In this document: piece by piece, positions 9,332 to 20,792 of the stretch
Layout: the number at the start of each line of letters is the position of its first letter
Position numbering within the stretch: the first letter of the stretch is position 1
Assembly: GCA_021234155.1 (NCBI GenBank)
Contig: JAJEKV010000556.1
Span: 84,058-148,057 of the forward strand
DNA from: Isoetes taiwanensis
Lineage: Eukaryota > Streptophyta > Lycopodiopsida > Isoetales > Isoetaceae
Reading direction: 5' to 3'
Length of the DNA stretch: 64,000 bases
The notes under the pieces: model-generated
Seen by the model: only the letters and a program-made list of their open reading frames with translations
Database searches by the model: none
What the model was told of the DNA's origin: nothing
Position numbers and translations under genes: made by a program

Positions 9332-11102
9332 ATGGCTATGGAAGATGGCAATACGACAACACAGTGTAAACTGTCTTTGGCAACGCTTCCACACCTGCGA
9401 GATTATATTCCAAACCTTCCCTCATATGTGAATCCTCTCTCGCACAATGCATTTTTTCATCCAATTCCTGGGTTTTTTGTTGGTGAAACTCACGCAGTGA
9501 TACAGAATCTGTTGGTAGATGTGAGCAAACCCGTAGCTCACACACAGTCTTGTTTCTTGCGGGCAGGTCCAAGGGAGCGTGTAGTTTTTAATCCTGAAGA
9601 AGTGAGAGCTGTTATTGTTACATGTGGAGGCCTTTGCCCTGGCCTTAACACAGTTATTAGGGAATTGGTTAATGGACTTTGGTATCAGTATGGGGTAAGA
9701 GAAATTAAAGGAATTCAGGCAGGTTATCGTGGCTTTTATTCTTGGGATCATATTGAATTGGATCCTAAAGTGGTTGATCACTGGCATAAACAAGGAGGCA
9801 CAAGATTGGGCACTTCTCGTGGAGGATTTAATCTGAAAAAGATTGTTGATGCAATTGAGGATCATGAATATAATATGGTCTTCATTATTGGAGGTGATGG
9901 CACCCTTCGTGGAGCGCTCGACATCTTTGAGGAGATCAAACAAAGGAAATTGAAGGTTGCAATAGCATGCTTACCAAAGACCGTGGATAATGATGTTGGG
10001 ATCATTGACAGGTTTGTTTTTACCTCCCTTTTGCATATTTATGGAACTTCTGGTTTGCATAATTTCAATGGATTGGGTTATGTGGAAGTGTGAGTTGTAA
10101 TACTTTATTCCTAAAGTCTCTCTGAAACCTAGTTTTTATGAGATCTGAATTAATCAACCAAAAAAGTGATGAACAGAAAGATGATAACTTCTGGTTTGCA
10201 TAATTCCAATGGATTGGGTTATGTGGAAGTGTGAGTTGTAATACTTTATTCCTAAAGTCTCTCTGAAACCTAGTTTTTATGAGATCTGAATTAAACAACC
10301 AAAAAAGTGATGAACAGAAAGATGATGTTAGATGGCTTTTGGATTGAGTTTTTTTACATTGTAATATAAAATTGCATGTGCATTGTAGGTCTTTTGGATT
10401 CCATACTGCTGTGGAGACTGCACAGGCAGCTATCGATGCAGCCCATGTTGAAGCAGAAAGCACCCCTAATGGTGTTGGCCTTGTCAAGATTATGGGACGG
10501 TATGCCGGTCATATTGCAGTGAATGCCACCTTAGGCAGCAGGGATGTAGATTGTTGTCTTATTCCTGAAGTTCCATTCTTTTTACATGGTGAAGGTGGCT
10601 TATTTGAATTCATGGATCAGCGTCTATTAGAAAATGGGCATTGTGTGATACTTGTGGCAGAAGGAGCAGGCCAGGAATTGATTGAGTGTGAGGAGCAGTT
10701 GAGGGACGAATCTGGGAATTTACAATTGGGAGATATTGGTCTTTTATAAAGAAAGAATATAATAAGTGGTGGACTGCAAAGCACCCTGATAAATTATTTG
10801 CAGTGAAATACATTGACCCTACTTATATGGTGAGGGCAGTCCCTAGCAATGCCACAGATACATTATACTGCACATTATTAGCACATTCGGCTATCCATGG
10901 AGCAATGGCTGGCTATACAGGATTTGTTGCTGGTCCTGTTAATGGCGTTTACTCCTTTATACCTTTAGACCAAGTTGCGCACACCAAACACCTCGTCGAT
11001 GTTTCGAATCCTAATTGGGCCTGGGTTAGATCAGTGAATAACCAGCCAGATTTTGTCAAACCAAATGAAAGTGTAACTCAAAAGTCTGTTCGAGATTCAT
11101 AG
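9332..11102 (+). CDS. PFK: ATP-dependent 6-phosphofructokinase (one frameshift)
   Basis: Catalyses ATP-dependent phosphorylation of fructose 6-phosphate to fructose 1,6-bisphosphate in glycolysis. Two exons: 9332-10011 and 10389-11102, joined across a GT-AG intron so that IIDR runs into SFGFHTAVE. Motifs: [14 protein letters not shown] (~residue 187), the ATP-type rather than the PPi-type GGDDS; PKTVDND (~215) with the catalytic aspartates; [42 protein letters not shown]. The length, about 464 residues, and the closing block are typical of plant group-A PFKs; no transit peptide is evident, so the protein is probably cytosolic. Anomaly: at 10741-10746 a T run is one base short, giving TAA at 10747. 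The expected sequence (IKKEYNKWW...) resumes in the next frame and runs intact to 11102. It is either a recent pseudogene or a sequencing error in the homopolymer. ATG 9332 was chosen because the family-like sequence starts there. Confidence 0.85.
10045..10326. repeat. 141-bp tandem duplication inside the PFK intron
   Basis: 10045-10185 and 10186-10326 are almost identical, differing in a couple of bases. Together they make up most of the 377-bp intron, which points to a recent duplication. Confidence 0.9.
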
Positions 11103-11601
11103 GATTATTGTACATGATGCACATTTTCTTGGCAGCTCTATTAGGAGTATGGATTGGTTAGTTCACAATTGGGATTGCTTTCAGAGTTGGATTTATATTT
11201 ACAGGCTCAAGTGATTGAACACAGTTGAAAATTGATTACCATTGTTTTTGTTAACTGTCTTAAAGAATTAACCTGGTATATGTTTTGAACTACTTGCTGT
11301 TGAAAGTGAACTTTGCCATGCTGTCTGCTTTCAATGCTTTGGCAAGTAGATTCCTTCCAATAAGATTGATCTTTTCAGCTTGTTGGAAGCGTGACAATTG
11401 GCATTGCCCCCAGATTAACTTTCATGTTTTGTCATCGTAAATATAAACATGTGACCTGTACAATTTGTAGAAAATACTGTATGCAAATCAGAGTAACAAT
11501 GTTAGTAACAATATAGACGATATCTTTATCCTGAATGTTCTCTTGAAAATGCTTGTATTTTCGTGAGGGAAGATCCAAGATGTTCTGGATAATATTGCCT
11601 A

Positions 11602-11972
11602 GTTGACATCTTCTGTTGAAGATCCGAAACCTTCAAGACCTGAGAATTACCTAAAGTTCCAGGCTGTTTTGCAGTTTGGGCGGTGCTTTACTGGCGCCGC
11701 CAGTAAGCTCTCTCGGATGCATAATTGCAGGTATTCAGCATTATAGAGTCGTTTAAGGATGATTTGCTCGTTAAAAGATTCTGGATTTTTTTGCAGTTAA
11801 TGTTCGTCAGATGCAAGAACTTCCAAAACTTCACCAAATACAGCAGGAAATAGATCAAACTAAAGTTTCGTTGGCATCTGATGCCATTCACCAATGCAAG
11901 AAATCGATGAGTAAATTCTTACGCAAGTTCTCTGGGAAAAAGTTCTTCTTTCAAAATGTCCTTTTTGCCTAG
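11602..11972 (+). other. Possible two-exon coding fragment, family unknown
   Basis: An open segment at 11602-11702 (includes DPKPSRPENYLKFQ) ends at a donor-like CCA/GTAAGC. A second open segment from 11797, after TTTTTTTGCAG, continues in phase and ends at TAG 11970-11972. The second part is helical and lysine-rich (QEIDQTKVSLASDA; KKSMSKFLRKF). Joined product is about 90 residues with no start codon found. It is the right length and phase for a real terminal pair of exons, but I do not recognise it. It could also be the 3' part of a transcript or chance. Confidence 0.25.
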
Positions 11973-12577
11973 TCTAGAAATTTGCAGGCAATAAAATAAG
12001 GACCTCGCAATATTTTTCTCGCACCTACATAGATATATTGCAAAGCTGTATCTTTCAATATTATGTTTATACATACATATAGCGAAATAAAGCATTTTTA
12101 ACTTGCAACTAGTTAGGCTTGAATTCCCAACATGACACCAAATGGAAGAACAAAATTTTAATGGGTACTTGCATTAAATAAAATAGCCACCGCACGAGAG
12201 TTCTACCAAGACATGCCAATAACCTGTGACAGTAGCCTAATGCAAGATGAAAAATGCTCCAAGATGAAAAATGAAATGAAATGACATGATGTCCGCTTCA
12301 ACAAACGCACTGGATGTGATCAAAATAAAGTCCAAGTTGAAACAACAGAACCCCATGGCTACACTCAAATCCCTAAATGGATTGCACCAAAAGAACAGTT
12401 GTCAATGTCCAGAGTACTGAGTACACTGGATGACAAAGAACCATCAATTATTCCCCAGTCATGGTGTGCAAACTTGATTTTGATCATATGAGTGCCAACA
12501 TGATTGATCTGCAAAACAGATGACATGCATCCTGACTGAATATAATAAATAGTAGATCACACCAGAAAGAGACATAC
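11973..12577. other. 3' flank of PI4K gamma, no gene seen
   Basis: AT-rich sequence downstream of the minus-strand kinase. No coding signal was found. Confidence 0.4.
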
Positions 12578-14493
12578 CTAGAACTGGCAAGATGTTCCTA
12601 GCCTTTGTAGATGGTGCAAGCTCTCTCGTCGGTGTTTAGCAAAAGAGTCCTTTAAAAGATGTTCAAAATGCTCCATAAAATGTAACCATTCCTTGTCACT
12701 CATTTCAGAAAGTGAAAATGCATTCTCTCCAGCTATAGTATTTTTTGATTTGTAAGGAGTGTCGCATGCAAATGTCTTGTGCACACTGTTTGCAAATGAG
12801 TTATGACCCTGATGTCTGTCAGAATAACGCAATGATCCTGATCTCCAACAAGAATTAGGAGTTTTGGAATGTATAGGAGACGGAGACTTGACTGCACCTT
12901 CTTCAACAGGATCCATTTCCTGCAGCCGAAAACACTTGCCATATACACTTTGCAGACCTTGTCCGTACGATGATACTGGAGAGCTGCATAATGGTGAGAA
13001 AGATCTTTGCATAGGAGATCTAACATGGTGCTGGCTATCAGGCATAGCGTATGGCTCCTCGTGATCCATGTCAAATTGTATCTGGTCTACAATATGTTCC
13101 TCTGAGCTTTCTGCCATATCCAGGCAATCCTCATCATATTGCAAGAGGTCCTCGTCCACTTTTAACTTAGCTAACATGCAGACTGTCTCCAATTCACTCT
13201 CCTCCTCATCCATGCCATATAGTTGACGACTCATCATTGAGCCTATATCAGAAAGGCAAAGCCCTGCAGCTGCAGCTCTTTGTAAAAATACTGTTGAAAG
13301 AATAAGCATTCGTAAGCATGCTTCCCTAATCATGGGAAGCTCTTTCCTGAGCATTTCTGCATCCTTGTAAGGATCTAAATTAGATATGTATGCCTGTTCG
13401 TCCTCAGTAAATGACATCGACGCCTGAGGCCAATGAAGCCATTCAAAGTATGGATCTTCAAGCTCCTCTGGCAAACATAACCCATGATCAATTGGGATCA
13501 ACTCTACAGTATCACCGACCTGCAGTTGTGACCTGGGCCGTCCATCCTGCCTTGCTTCATCTTTACACTTCTTTACAAGTATGTTACCAGCATGCCTGTC
13601 TGTGTTGAAGATTCGCACATCCAATATACCTATAGCATGTACAGCTGATACTGGATAGCGTGATGTTCCATGGTCACTAGCGCTGCAGTCATGCTTCACA
13701 AACTCTTGTAATGAAGCAATTTTGGAACAGTGTGAGAAGGGTGCTCCGTTGCTTTCCTTATTTACATGGAACACAGGGTGTGCTACCTTCACAAGTGCTG
13801 TTGCAGGTACCTTTGCTAGGTGTTTATGATCCAGAAGATAAGCAGCCACTTCTCGTACACCAGATTCGCCAACTCTGATTGACCTTTTAAGCCCTGGCTG
13901 ACCCAACACCTTCCCTACAAAACCAGCAGGATTGTTTGGTGCAAATGGTTCCTCATCAGTTGGCTTTGCAATAGCAATCTTCTCTCCTGTACAATCCCTC
14001 AAACAATAAGCACCACCAAGTCCACCACCTGCAACCACTGGATCTATTCCACATTCTATTGCTTTAGCGCATTCTCTAATTAAACGTTTGATCTGCAAAG
14101 AACACCGCATGCTGCCAACTAGTTCTACAGCTTTGGACCACCCATTCGACCTCGAGATATCTGGGGTGGGTGAAAGACATGGGGAAGAAGATGTTCTATA
14201 CAGACTTCTCGTTAGAAGCAGTGTTGAATCGTTTCTTACAGTTCTAAGATCATTTTCAATGACATCATCCCCAAAAAGAAGTTGGCTCTGCTCTGTGGGT
14301 ATAAGAAGTGCAGCCTGTACCTTCTTCTTTAGTGAATCAACTTTATCTCTTCTGTCAAAATCTAGACCAACGACATTGCCAGTTTCTATCTGCACAAAAA
14401 TGCGCCGTCTCCCAACTTCACTTCGGCGTGTCCCGGCATCTTGAATACTTACAGGTTTTGGACATGCACTGGGCTTCGCAGGTTAGGAGACAT
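12578..14493 (-). CDS. PI4KG: Phosphatidylinositol 4-kinase gamma, UBL type; N-terminus damaged
   Basis: Plant PI4K gammas carry ubiquitin-like (UBL) domains before a PI3/4-kinase-like fold, and several family members act mainly as protein kinases (family knowledge). An uninterrupted frame of about 605 codons runs from a GTG at 14395 to the stop at 12578. UBL domain ~1-65 (FGDDVIENDL, VRNDSTLLL). Kinase ~115-400: AYCLRD, AIAKPTDEEPF (lysine ~144), TDRHAGN (~265), PIDHGLCLPE (DHG ~303), FEWLHWPQAS. An acidic, Ser-rich linker follows, then the typical ending QRLGTSCQF. Intronless in this stretch. Odd: the usual family N-terminus (MSPNLRSPV...) is present at 14491-14493 and below, but in another frame, with a TAA at 14449-14451. 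The GRRRIF block leading into the kinase lies in the main frame, so one stop and one shift separate start and body. The true start is uncertain: the gene may be damaged, misassembled or started further in. Confidence 0.85.
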
Positions 14494-15720
14494 GATAATG
14501 GCAGATGAAGTAACAGCAGACCTAGCCTTTTACAGAGCTAGCGCTGTTATCTTGTATATATACACCAGTTAGCTCAGAAAAAGAGCTGCCACGTTCATGA
14601 GAAAAAAAAACTCGAGACTGAAGAAAAGAAAATGCTCACATATACATGCTGATGAAAAATTTACAGTCAGGGCTTCCACACCACGGGAAAAAAACCTCCA
14701 ACTAAATTGACAAGACTGTTTGCTATGCCAGTTAGGTTCTACAGCTTGATGCATTAGGATTAGCAAACAAATTCAGTGTATGTACACATGATCTAAATAA
14801 TTACAAAAGATCATGGTCTTCAGTCCTTATAATACAAGGTTCAAATGGCATGTACAAATGGCTTAAAATATGCTCCAAGATCAACTTCTCCTCCACTATA
14901 AACGGTTTGGCAGCACCACTCCAAAAGGGACTCCGCAAAAATGTGTACAAATGTTTCTAGGGGTCATAGATCCCCAATACTAGACCGATCCAAGCCGTTT
15001 AGATATACCCGATTTAAGAAAGAAAGCTTGGTCCAGCTAGCTGGGGCATCACTAGGATATTCTTACATGCCAAATCCTAAATGCTGCCTCTAAAACTCCA
15101 ACCAAGAGGCTTGTTTAAGAGCCATCTTTATCAAACGACATAGATTTGATTGCCTCAAAATGCAGGCTCAAGAAGACAATAGATCATGATGAAAGAAAAG
15201 TATCCTTACTTCTTGAGAGTGTACCATGGCAGATCTCCACGAAATAATTCAAGAAAATAGTGTGCGGGAGCAAATGCGGACCTCCACACTTCCGACGGAG
15301 CGACGCAAAGAACTATGTCCAGGAAACGAGACGAACCTGGACTATATGAAGCGAAAGTGAAGGCCCACAATGCTCACCACACCAAGCGCCGGAGTTCTGC
15401 ACAGACGAAAACAACGAACCCTGGGTCTAGATTAGAAGGAGCCGCTAATCTTTAGTAATCCGGGATTAACATTTGTGGTTAAGCTAAGCAGACCCCTAAA
15501 CTGCTGCCACGTGGATGGCCCTAAATGAAGCAACTTGCTATTAGAAACTAGCGGCGAGGATGTGTTCTCAACCAATCTATTTAAGGCGACATCTGGATCG
15601 TCAATGCTTCTTATTTGCCGATCGTGACCGTTGAACGTTGTACAATGCAGATTTACATGCCTGACTGTGACAGGAAGCCGTACGGTATCACGTGTTGAGC
15701 TGTTTTAAATGTCGAACATG
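14494..15720 (-). promoter_or_regulatory. Upstream region of PI4K gamma with G-boxes
   Basis: Non-coding stretch 5' of the kinase. CACGTG cores occur at 15508-15513 (GCCACGTGGA) and 15689-15694. A CCAAT-TATTTAAG cluster at 15572-15585 could serve as a TATA region, but its orientation is ambiguous. GC content rises at 15230-15420, as in a leader exon. A transcript would be needed to assign the start site. Confidence 0.3.
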
Positions 15721-15856
15721 GAAACTTAATGGTTCGTATCAAACCACCAGAAACGATCTTTTTATTTTTCTATTTTTTTTTGGGGGGAGGGGACCATAGT
15801 ATGTATCTGGTAGACCAGTTATGCCTAATTCAAGTCAATTCAATTCTACACGAACA

Positions 15857-16147
15857 TGTTAGATTCCAATCTCACGTCTTCTCCACTAGCATCTCTTGTT
15901 TTGTTTTCTTCTCGCCCATCCCTAATACTGACTCATATAAAAACCCATCTCTCTCTCTCCCTCTCCCTCTCCCTCTCTCTGCACATAAAATTGCATGAGG
16001 TAAAAACTGCTTCTCTTCTTCTTCATCTTCTTATAACTCATTCTATACAGACATGTCTGGTTCCAACCCCACGTCTTCTCCACTCCCTGCCAATGTGGCA
16101 TGACGTAAAAATTGTTTCTTCTTCGCCTATCCCTTATCTTGACTCAT
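15857..16147 (+). repeat. Diverged ~90-bp direct repeats
   Basis: Segments near 15857-15940 and 16050-16147 share words such as CACGTCTTCTCCACT, TTCTTCTCGCCCATCCCT (copy 2: TTCTTCGCCTATCCCT) and TTGACTCAT. They look like an old duplication interrupted by the CT tract. Confidence 0.45.
15947..15980 (+). repeat. CT/CCCTCT microsatellite
   Basis: Pure pyrimidine tract of CT and CCCTCT units. Confidence 0.9.
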
Positions 16148-17826
16148 GGATTGCCCCACATATCTTGCCACTTGCACTGTTCTGTTACAGCTTTCCTGTT
16201 AGAACATCAATTGTTTTGGACCCATTAGACCATGTCGTGCAACATCGTGTGGATAAGATGCCACTATATTACTCAATTTTTCAAGAGAGTAATGCATTTT
16301 AGTCGATTTATGAAACATTCCCTTTATGAACTCTTTATTGAGCTCAGGGCTTCCTTATGTGGTTCCTTTTTAGCACCCTCCACCATATTAATTTGAACAT
16401 TTGAATTGGATACAGTCCAAATGAAAGCACCTATATGCTAACGTTACATCTTATTTGTTCTAGGGAGGGGTGCAATATTAGGGATTATTTTATGTTCATC
16501 ATGTCCATCTCCATGTGCAATATGACAATGTCGCTTTAATCCTATAGAATATATTAAAACGTATTATAATATGACATGTCCTCATGCTTTTAAGTTATAT
16601 GTCAGCAATACAACAAACAAAGAATCTTAAGGCATCATAGAATGTCTTCTTGTCCACTGTGCTGTGACACTACCAAATTTCACTAAATGTCATACTGATA
16701 TTATCTTCCTATATATATGATTACTGCCTTCCATGTAACAAAAAAAAAAAAAACTAGCAGTAACGCAGGCTTGGGGAAGGGATGGGTTGGATTGCATAGT
16801 CGGGTTAGATTTTCACGTTTCTAGGGTTTCCATTGTTTGTATGGTAGAGTTAAATGGTGAGAATAGATTTTGCATTTATTAGCTTGCATTTCGATGCCAT
16901 GATGTGTGTATTGTTTTAATGTTAATTGAGGGGGTTCGGTAGACGTTGAAGTCGGTGTGGCGTCTGCATTCCGAGTCCTTCGGGAAATAGGAAGGGAAAT
17001 ATGCATGCTTTCAAGGTTACTCGTGTTTGTATAGTGTTGTAGTTGATGATGGTGCCTTCTATTGTCGACATTCTTGGTGGGCTCCGAAACGTGATCTGGC
17101 AAGGACGTCAGATATTGTTGTGGCTCAAATGATGCAGAGGCATGTTGTTGGGTTGGGTTGCTCGTACAATGTTTTGTATTTGTTGATAATGGGATTGTGT
17201 TGGATGAGGTAGGAAAGTAGTGTCTCTATCTTTGTTCTAATTGCTCGATCTAGATCGGTCTAGTTGAGTTCCATTCAAGACACTAGGGGATTGTCTAGTA
17301 GGCTTCTCTCCTAGCATTTGTTTACAATTATACCATTCATCCGTCTCTCATAAACAAATAAATGGTTGCTCTAAGTTCAAGTTTTTTTGAAGTAATTTTT
17401 CTTGGAAATTCGTTAGGGATTTGTTGAACTTAATGGCAATATTTACTTGTAGATTTGCATCCAGATACTAGATGACATCCAGATACTAAATTTCTCTTTA
17501 TACTGAAACAGTTCTCCATGCTAGTTATAATGTACTCGAAATAGATTAGAGTTGTGTTTTCAAATAGCCCCATTGGCAATTTATGGTAAAAAGACATTGC
17601 AAAGTACACTATAAAAGGGAATGTTATAACATGCATTAAGACGCCGCTTTTAGTAACATGCAATGATCTTATAACTTCTGAAGTGTTCTCAATTTTATTG
17701 ATGCGATGTTTCCAAAAAATATGTAACGGTGCAAAGGAATTACAATGTAAATTATAAGCACAAGAATCTTCCACTTATAACTTAGTCAAAACTCCAAATG
17801 TATCTCAAAGGGCAGGGAAAGGGTAC

Positions 17827-17928
17827 ATTCAAATGGTTTACATAAACACATCAGAGCAGGTCTTAGACATTTTCACAAAAGCTTTGGCAGAAACAAAATT
17901 TGTTCAATTCAAGAAAGGGCTCATGTAA
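17827..17928 (+). pseudogene. Copia polyprotein C-terminal fragment
   Basis: A frame of about 33 codons contains VYINTSEQVLDIFTKALAET and ends FKKGLM-stop. It matches the usual end of Ty1-copia RNase H, where ADxLTKAL precedes the last residues. The reverse-transcriptase and integrase parts are absent, so only the tail of a copia element remains. No LTR could be delimited downstream. Confidence 0.6.
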
Positions 17929-18129
17929 CAGAGATATGTGATGAAGGAAATGTTGAAATGATAGGTAGATTATCACATATCTATTCGATACTCAGACAAA
18001 GGGTCATATCCATCTGCACAATGATGATTATAAGCCTGCATAAAAATCCTAGCTAGTGAATTCAGTATGTAAAAGACCAACACATAACTACCATTGACAT
18101 TAATAAATATAACCATTGGATCCAACACA

Positions 18130-18470
18130 TTTAAATTTAAAATCCCCCTTAAACCCCCTTTGGTTTGGGTGCATATTCACACGGGGGGTGACTTCGGGCA
18201 TCGAGAGCTGTCGGATTGGCATATTCGCCCCTTATTCCACAATCTACACCGTACGTAAAGTTCCTCATTTGTGGGGTATGCAAGTACAAGATTTGCTATA
18301 CTGTATAATAAGATTCGCAAAATACTATAAGATTTCAACCGGAATACTATATGGTGTTGATTTCGTACGTCCAAAATACAATTATGAGGGCTCTCGCTGC
18401 CCTACGTCACCCCCCGTGTGAATATGCACCCAAACCAAAGGGGGTTTAAGGGGGATTTTAAATTTAAAAT
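18130..18470. mobile_element. 341-bp TIR element (MITE) with ~72-bp arms
   Basis: 18130-18201 and 18399-18470 are inverted repeats with only a few mismatches (core TTTGGTTTGGGTGCATATTC). The ends are a palindromic TTTAAATTTAAAAT, so the target-site duplication and TIR boundary cannot be separated. The ~200-base centre has no coding. The whole unit could fold into one long hairpin. Confidence 0.75.
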
Positions 18471-18504
18471 TTCTGTTCTCGTTATTCCAAAATAGATTTC
18501 TTCA

Positions 18505-18558
18505 AAATGCTTTTGAAGAATGCTTTTGTGAATGCTTTTAAAGAATGCTTTTACATTG
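18505..18558 (+). repeat. Four short tandem GAATGCTTTT units
   Basis: AATGCTTTT recurs four times with a spacing of 12-16 bases. Confidence 0.7.
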
Positions 18559-18605
18559 CATACTAAGTTGATAGGTGGCCTTGTACCATGTTAGGAAAGT
18601 CTGTT

Positions 18606-18757
18606 GCATCACATAACTCCGTATGAGATGCATAAAGATTTGCTAGCAATAGGTATGGAGAAGCATTGCATCATATAATTCCGTGCCGGATGCATAACAA
18701 TTTCTTTGGCAATACATATGGAGAAGCATAGCAATACATATGGAGAAGCATTGCCCG
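18606..18757 (+). repeat. ~62-bp tandem repeat, two and a half copies
   Basis: Units run from GCATCA(C/T)ATAA(C/T)TCCG to TATGGAGAAGCATT. The last part of the unit is duplicated once more (CAATACATATGGAGAAGCAT). Confidence 0.75.
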
Positions 18758-20429
18758 GATATAATTGAGATTGAGAGACAAACTCGCAACACGTGCTCTC
18801 GTCTTTGCTTCCTCTAGATGAACATGAATTCTCGTGACTTTTTGCGGCGTTTCCCATGACGTAATATTAGGTTCAAAAGGTATATTGAAAAAAAAAAGCA
18901 TTTGCTTTATCCAACCATACGACTTTGTATGAGAAGATCAATTATGCGGTTGTATTCCATGATCTTCCCACATGCTTATGAGATTTTAATGACCTTCATC
19001 CTAAAGCATGCAAAAATCAGCCTAACACGAGAAAGCATCCTAAGCCTTCATCACATCGCAATCATTCTTTGTCCAAGAAACCAAGTCATGGGTGAATGTT
19101 CTTAAAAAGTATAATAGCATCCTCTACACTTCCGGATCGGCATACATCTTGTCGATTGCAAAACAAAACAACCCAGGAAACTCTAAGAGAAATGTCAGTT
19201 TTGAAAAGCATACAACATTGAAGTTGTCACCATTGGAAAGTGCAATGGAGCACAATGATCTCGTATGAAAATAGACAACACACAGGCCAATCTCTGCGGC
19301 AAATCTCATCAGCATGATCGCAATGTCCGAAATCTCATCATTTTTCTGGCGAGCAAAACCCCTATTTCGAGCAAGCCTTGCAAAGAAAAACAAGGGGAAA
19401 ATATGGCGTCTTTTTAAAGATGGCGAGATCCTTTCCATTTAAGCGGATCATGGGAGTCTAAATACTTACCCAAGATGCAAACCCACTTTTCTCACGCTTT
19501 TAAGGAGGCGTGCTTCAAATCCCTCAAATGGGCGTTTTTCATCAGTTTTCTTCAAGTCATGCAAAGGCACATTAAAAGACAAATAAGAGATGCATAATTG
19601 AAGTTAATACTTTGATGGACATAGATTAGTTAGGAAAACAAGATGGAAAAGCCCTATCAAAGAATAGATGACACGGCTAATAACTCCAGCGATGGTAATG
19701 CGCCTGTTGCTATATCAAGCGCTCTTGAGGAGGTGGTCAAATGACTTGCAGGTAGGTCGAAAATGATGATTCAACCTCTAGATGCAGCCCTGTTGATACC
19801 TCTGTGCTATCTGCTACCAAAGTCTCGCCATCAAATTTGACCTCCGGGCCTCCTGCATTAATAATCCCGAAAGCCCCTCCCGGGATCTAAAACTCCTTCT
19901 CTTTCACGAAGCCAGTGCCGCTTGGAACTGTTAAAAGTTATCTTGCACTTTGCTAAGCTTGCCGAAATTGTGCCTTGCAGACGGTAGTGGCCTAGAAGCA
20001 GGAATTGAAGATTGGGCACTGCTAAGCTTGCCGGAATGTTTCCACCCATGGAAAACCCTAAACTGATGGCCTAACCCTAAACTGAAGGGCCTCGAGCACT
20101 GCATGATCAAATAAATTAAAAAATAGTTCTATAATGGTAATATAAAAATGAAGCAAGATAAAAAATGGATAAACACGTACACAACCACACGATCTCCCTC
20201 TTGTTCTTTTAATCAACGGTCAAAAAAAGGGCGCGCTCTAGAAGTACTATTTAGTACAGGCAGACGAATACGGCGACCAAATCATAGCAAAACCATTGAA
20301 AAAAAAGTATAAAAACATAAAAAAAACCCCCTGTTATTATGCTACATATTAGGGTGCAAAAGGTCGAGACTTTTAATGAGGATATATTTAAGTGATCTTT
20401 ATAAGGTCATGGTCTAATTTTAGAGGATA
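18758..20429. other. Gene-poor stretch
   Basis: No supported gene. AT-rich with short open frames lacking recognisable motifs. Confidence 0.35.
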
Positions 20430-20457
20430 CTAGTAACGGTGCCCGGCGTTGCCGGGC
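20430..20457 (-). mobile_element. Helitron-like 3' end
   Basis: On the minus strand the sequence reads GCCCGGC-AAC-GCCGGGC, then seven bases, then CTAG, with T as the next flanking base. A short GC hairpin a few bases before CTRR and insertion before T are the defining 3' features of Helitrons. The element would extend to higher coordinates. Its 5' TC end was not found, and no Rep/helicase sequence is nearby, so it would be non-autonomous. Confidence 0.45.
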
Positions 20458-20770
20458 ATAATCACGGTTCGATTTTAGATGTTATGTTTCCTTAGTCTGA
20501 TGCTTGCAGCTGAGGACTAAACTTGATTCCTCACATTTATATATGATGTTGCCTCTTGTTGCATCTGGATAATTAGTTGGATTTGCAATTTTTATATTCA
20601 ATGTGATGCTCATTAATGCATGTCTTGTCTTGACTTGTTCAATAATTGGATATATAGTAAAAACGTTATCGCTTTAACCATATGCAATATTCAATTATAA
20701 ATATAGCTCTGAAAAAGAAAAAAGCATGTCAAAGTGGAACCTGTGACAACTATAATGACAAGAAATTTAT

Positions 20771-20792
20771 CGCGGCGGCCAAGGCCGCCGCG
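20771..20792. repeat. Perfect GC-rich hairpin, 10-bp stem
   Basis: CGCGGCGGCC-AA-GGCCGCCGCG in otherwise AT-rich DNA, 340 bp inside the putative Helitron end. It may be an internal hairpin of the same element. Confidence 0.6.

Larger units (their letters stand above)
15721..17826. other. Gene-poor stretch with simple repeats
   Basis: Apart from the CT microsatellite and the direct repeats listed separately, plus a poly(A) run at about 16740, I see no gene. Leu/Ser-rich frames at 15729-16302 are low-complexity. Confidence 0.4.

Noticed and set aside
15729-16302. Ser/Leu-rich frames
   Set aside because: They span the CT microsatellite and have no domain or conserved block.
20430-20457. Rho-independent-style terminator hairpin
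   Set aside because: The sequence is plant nuclear; the hairpin plus CTAG|T fits a Helitron end better.
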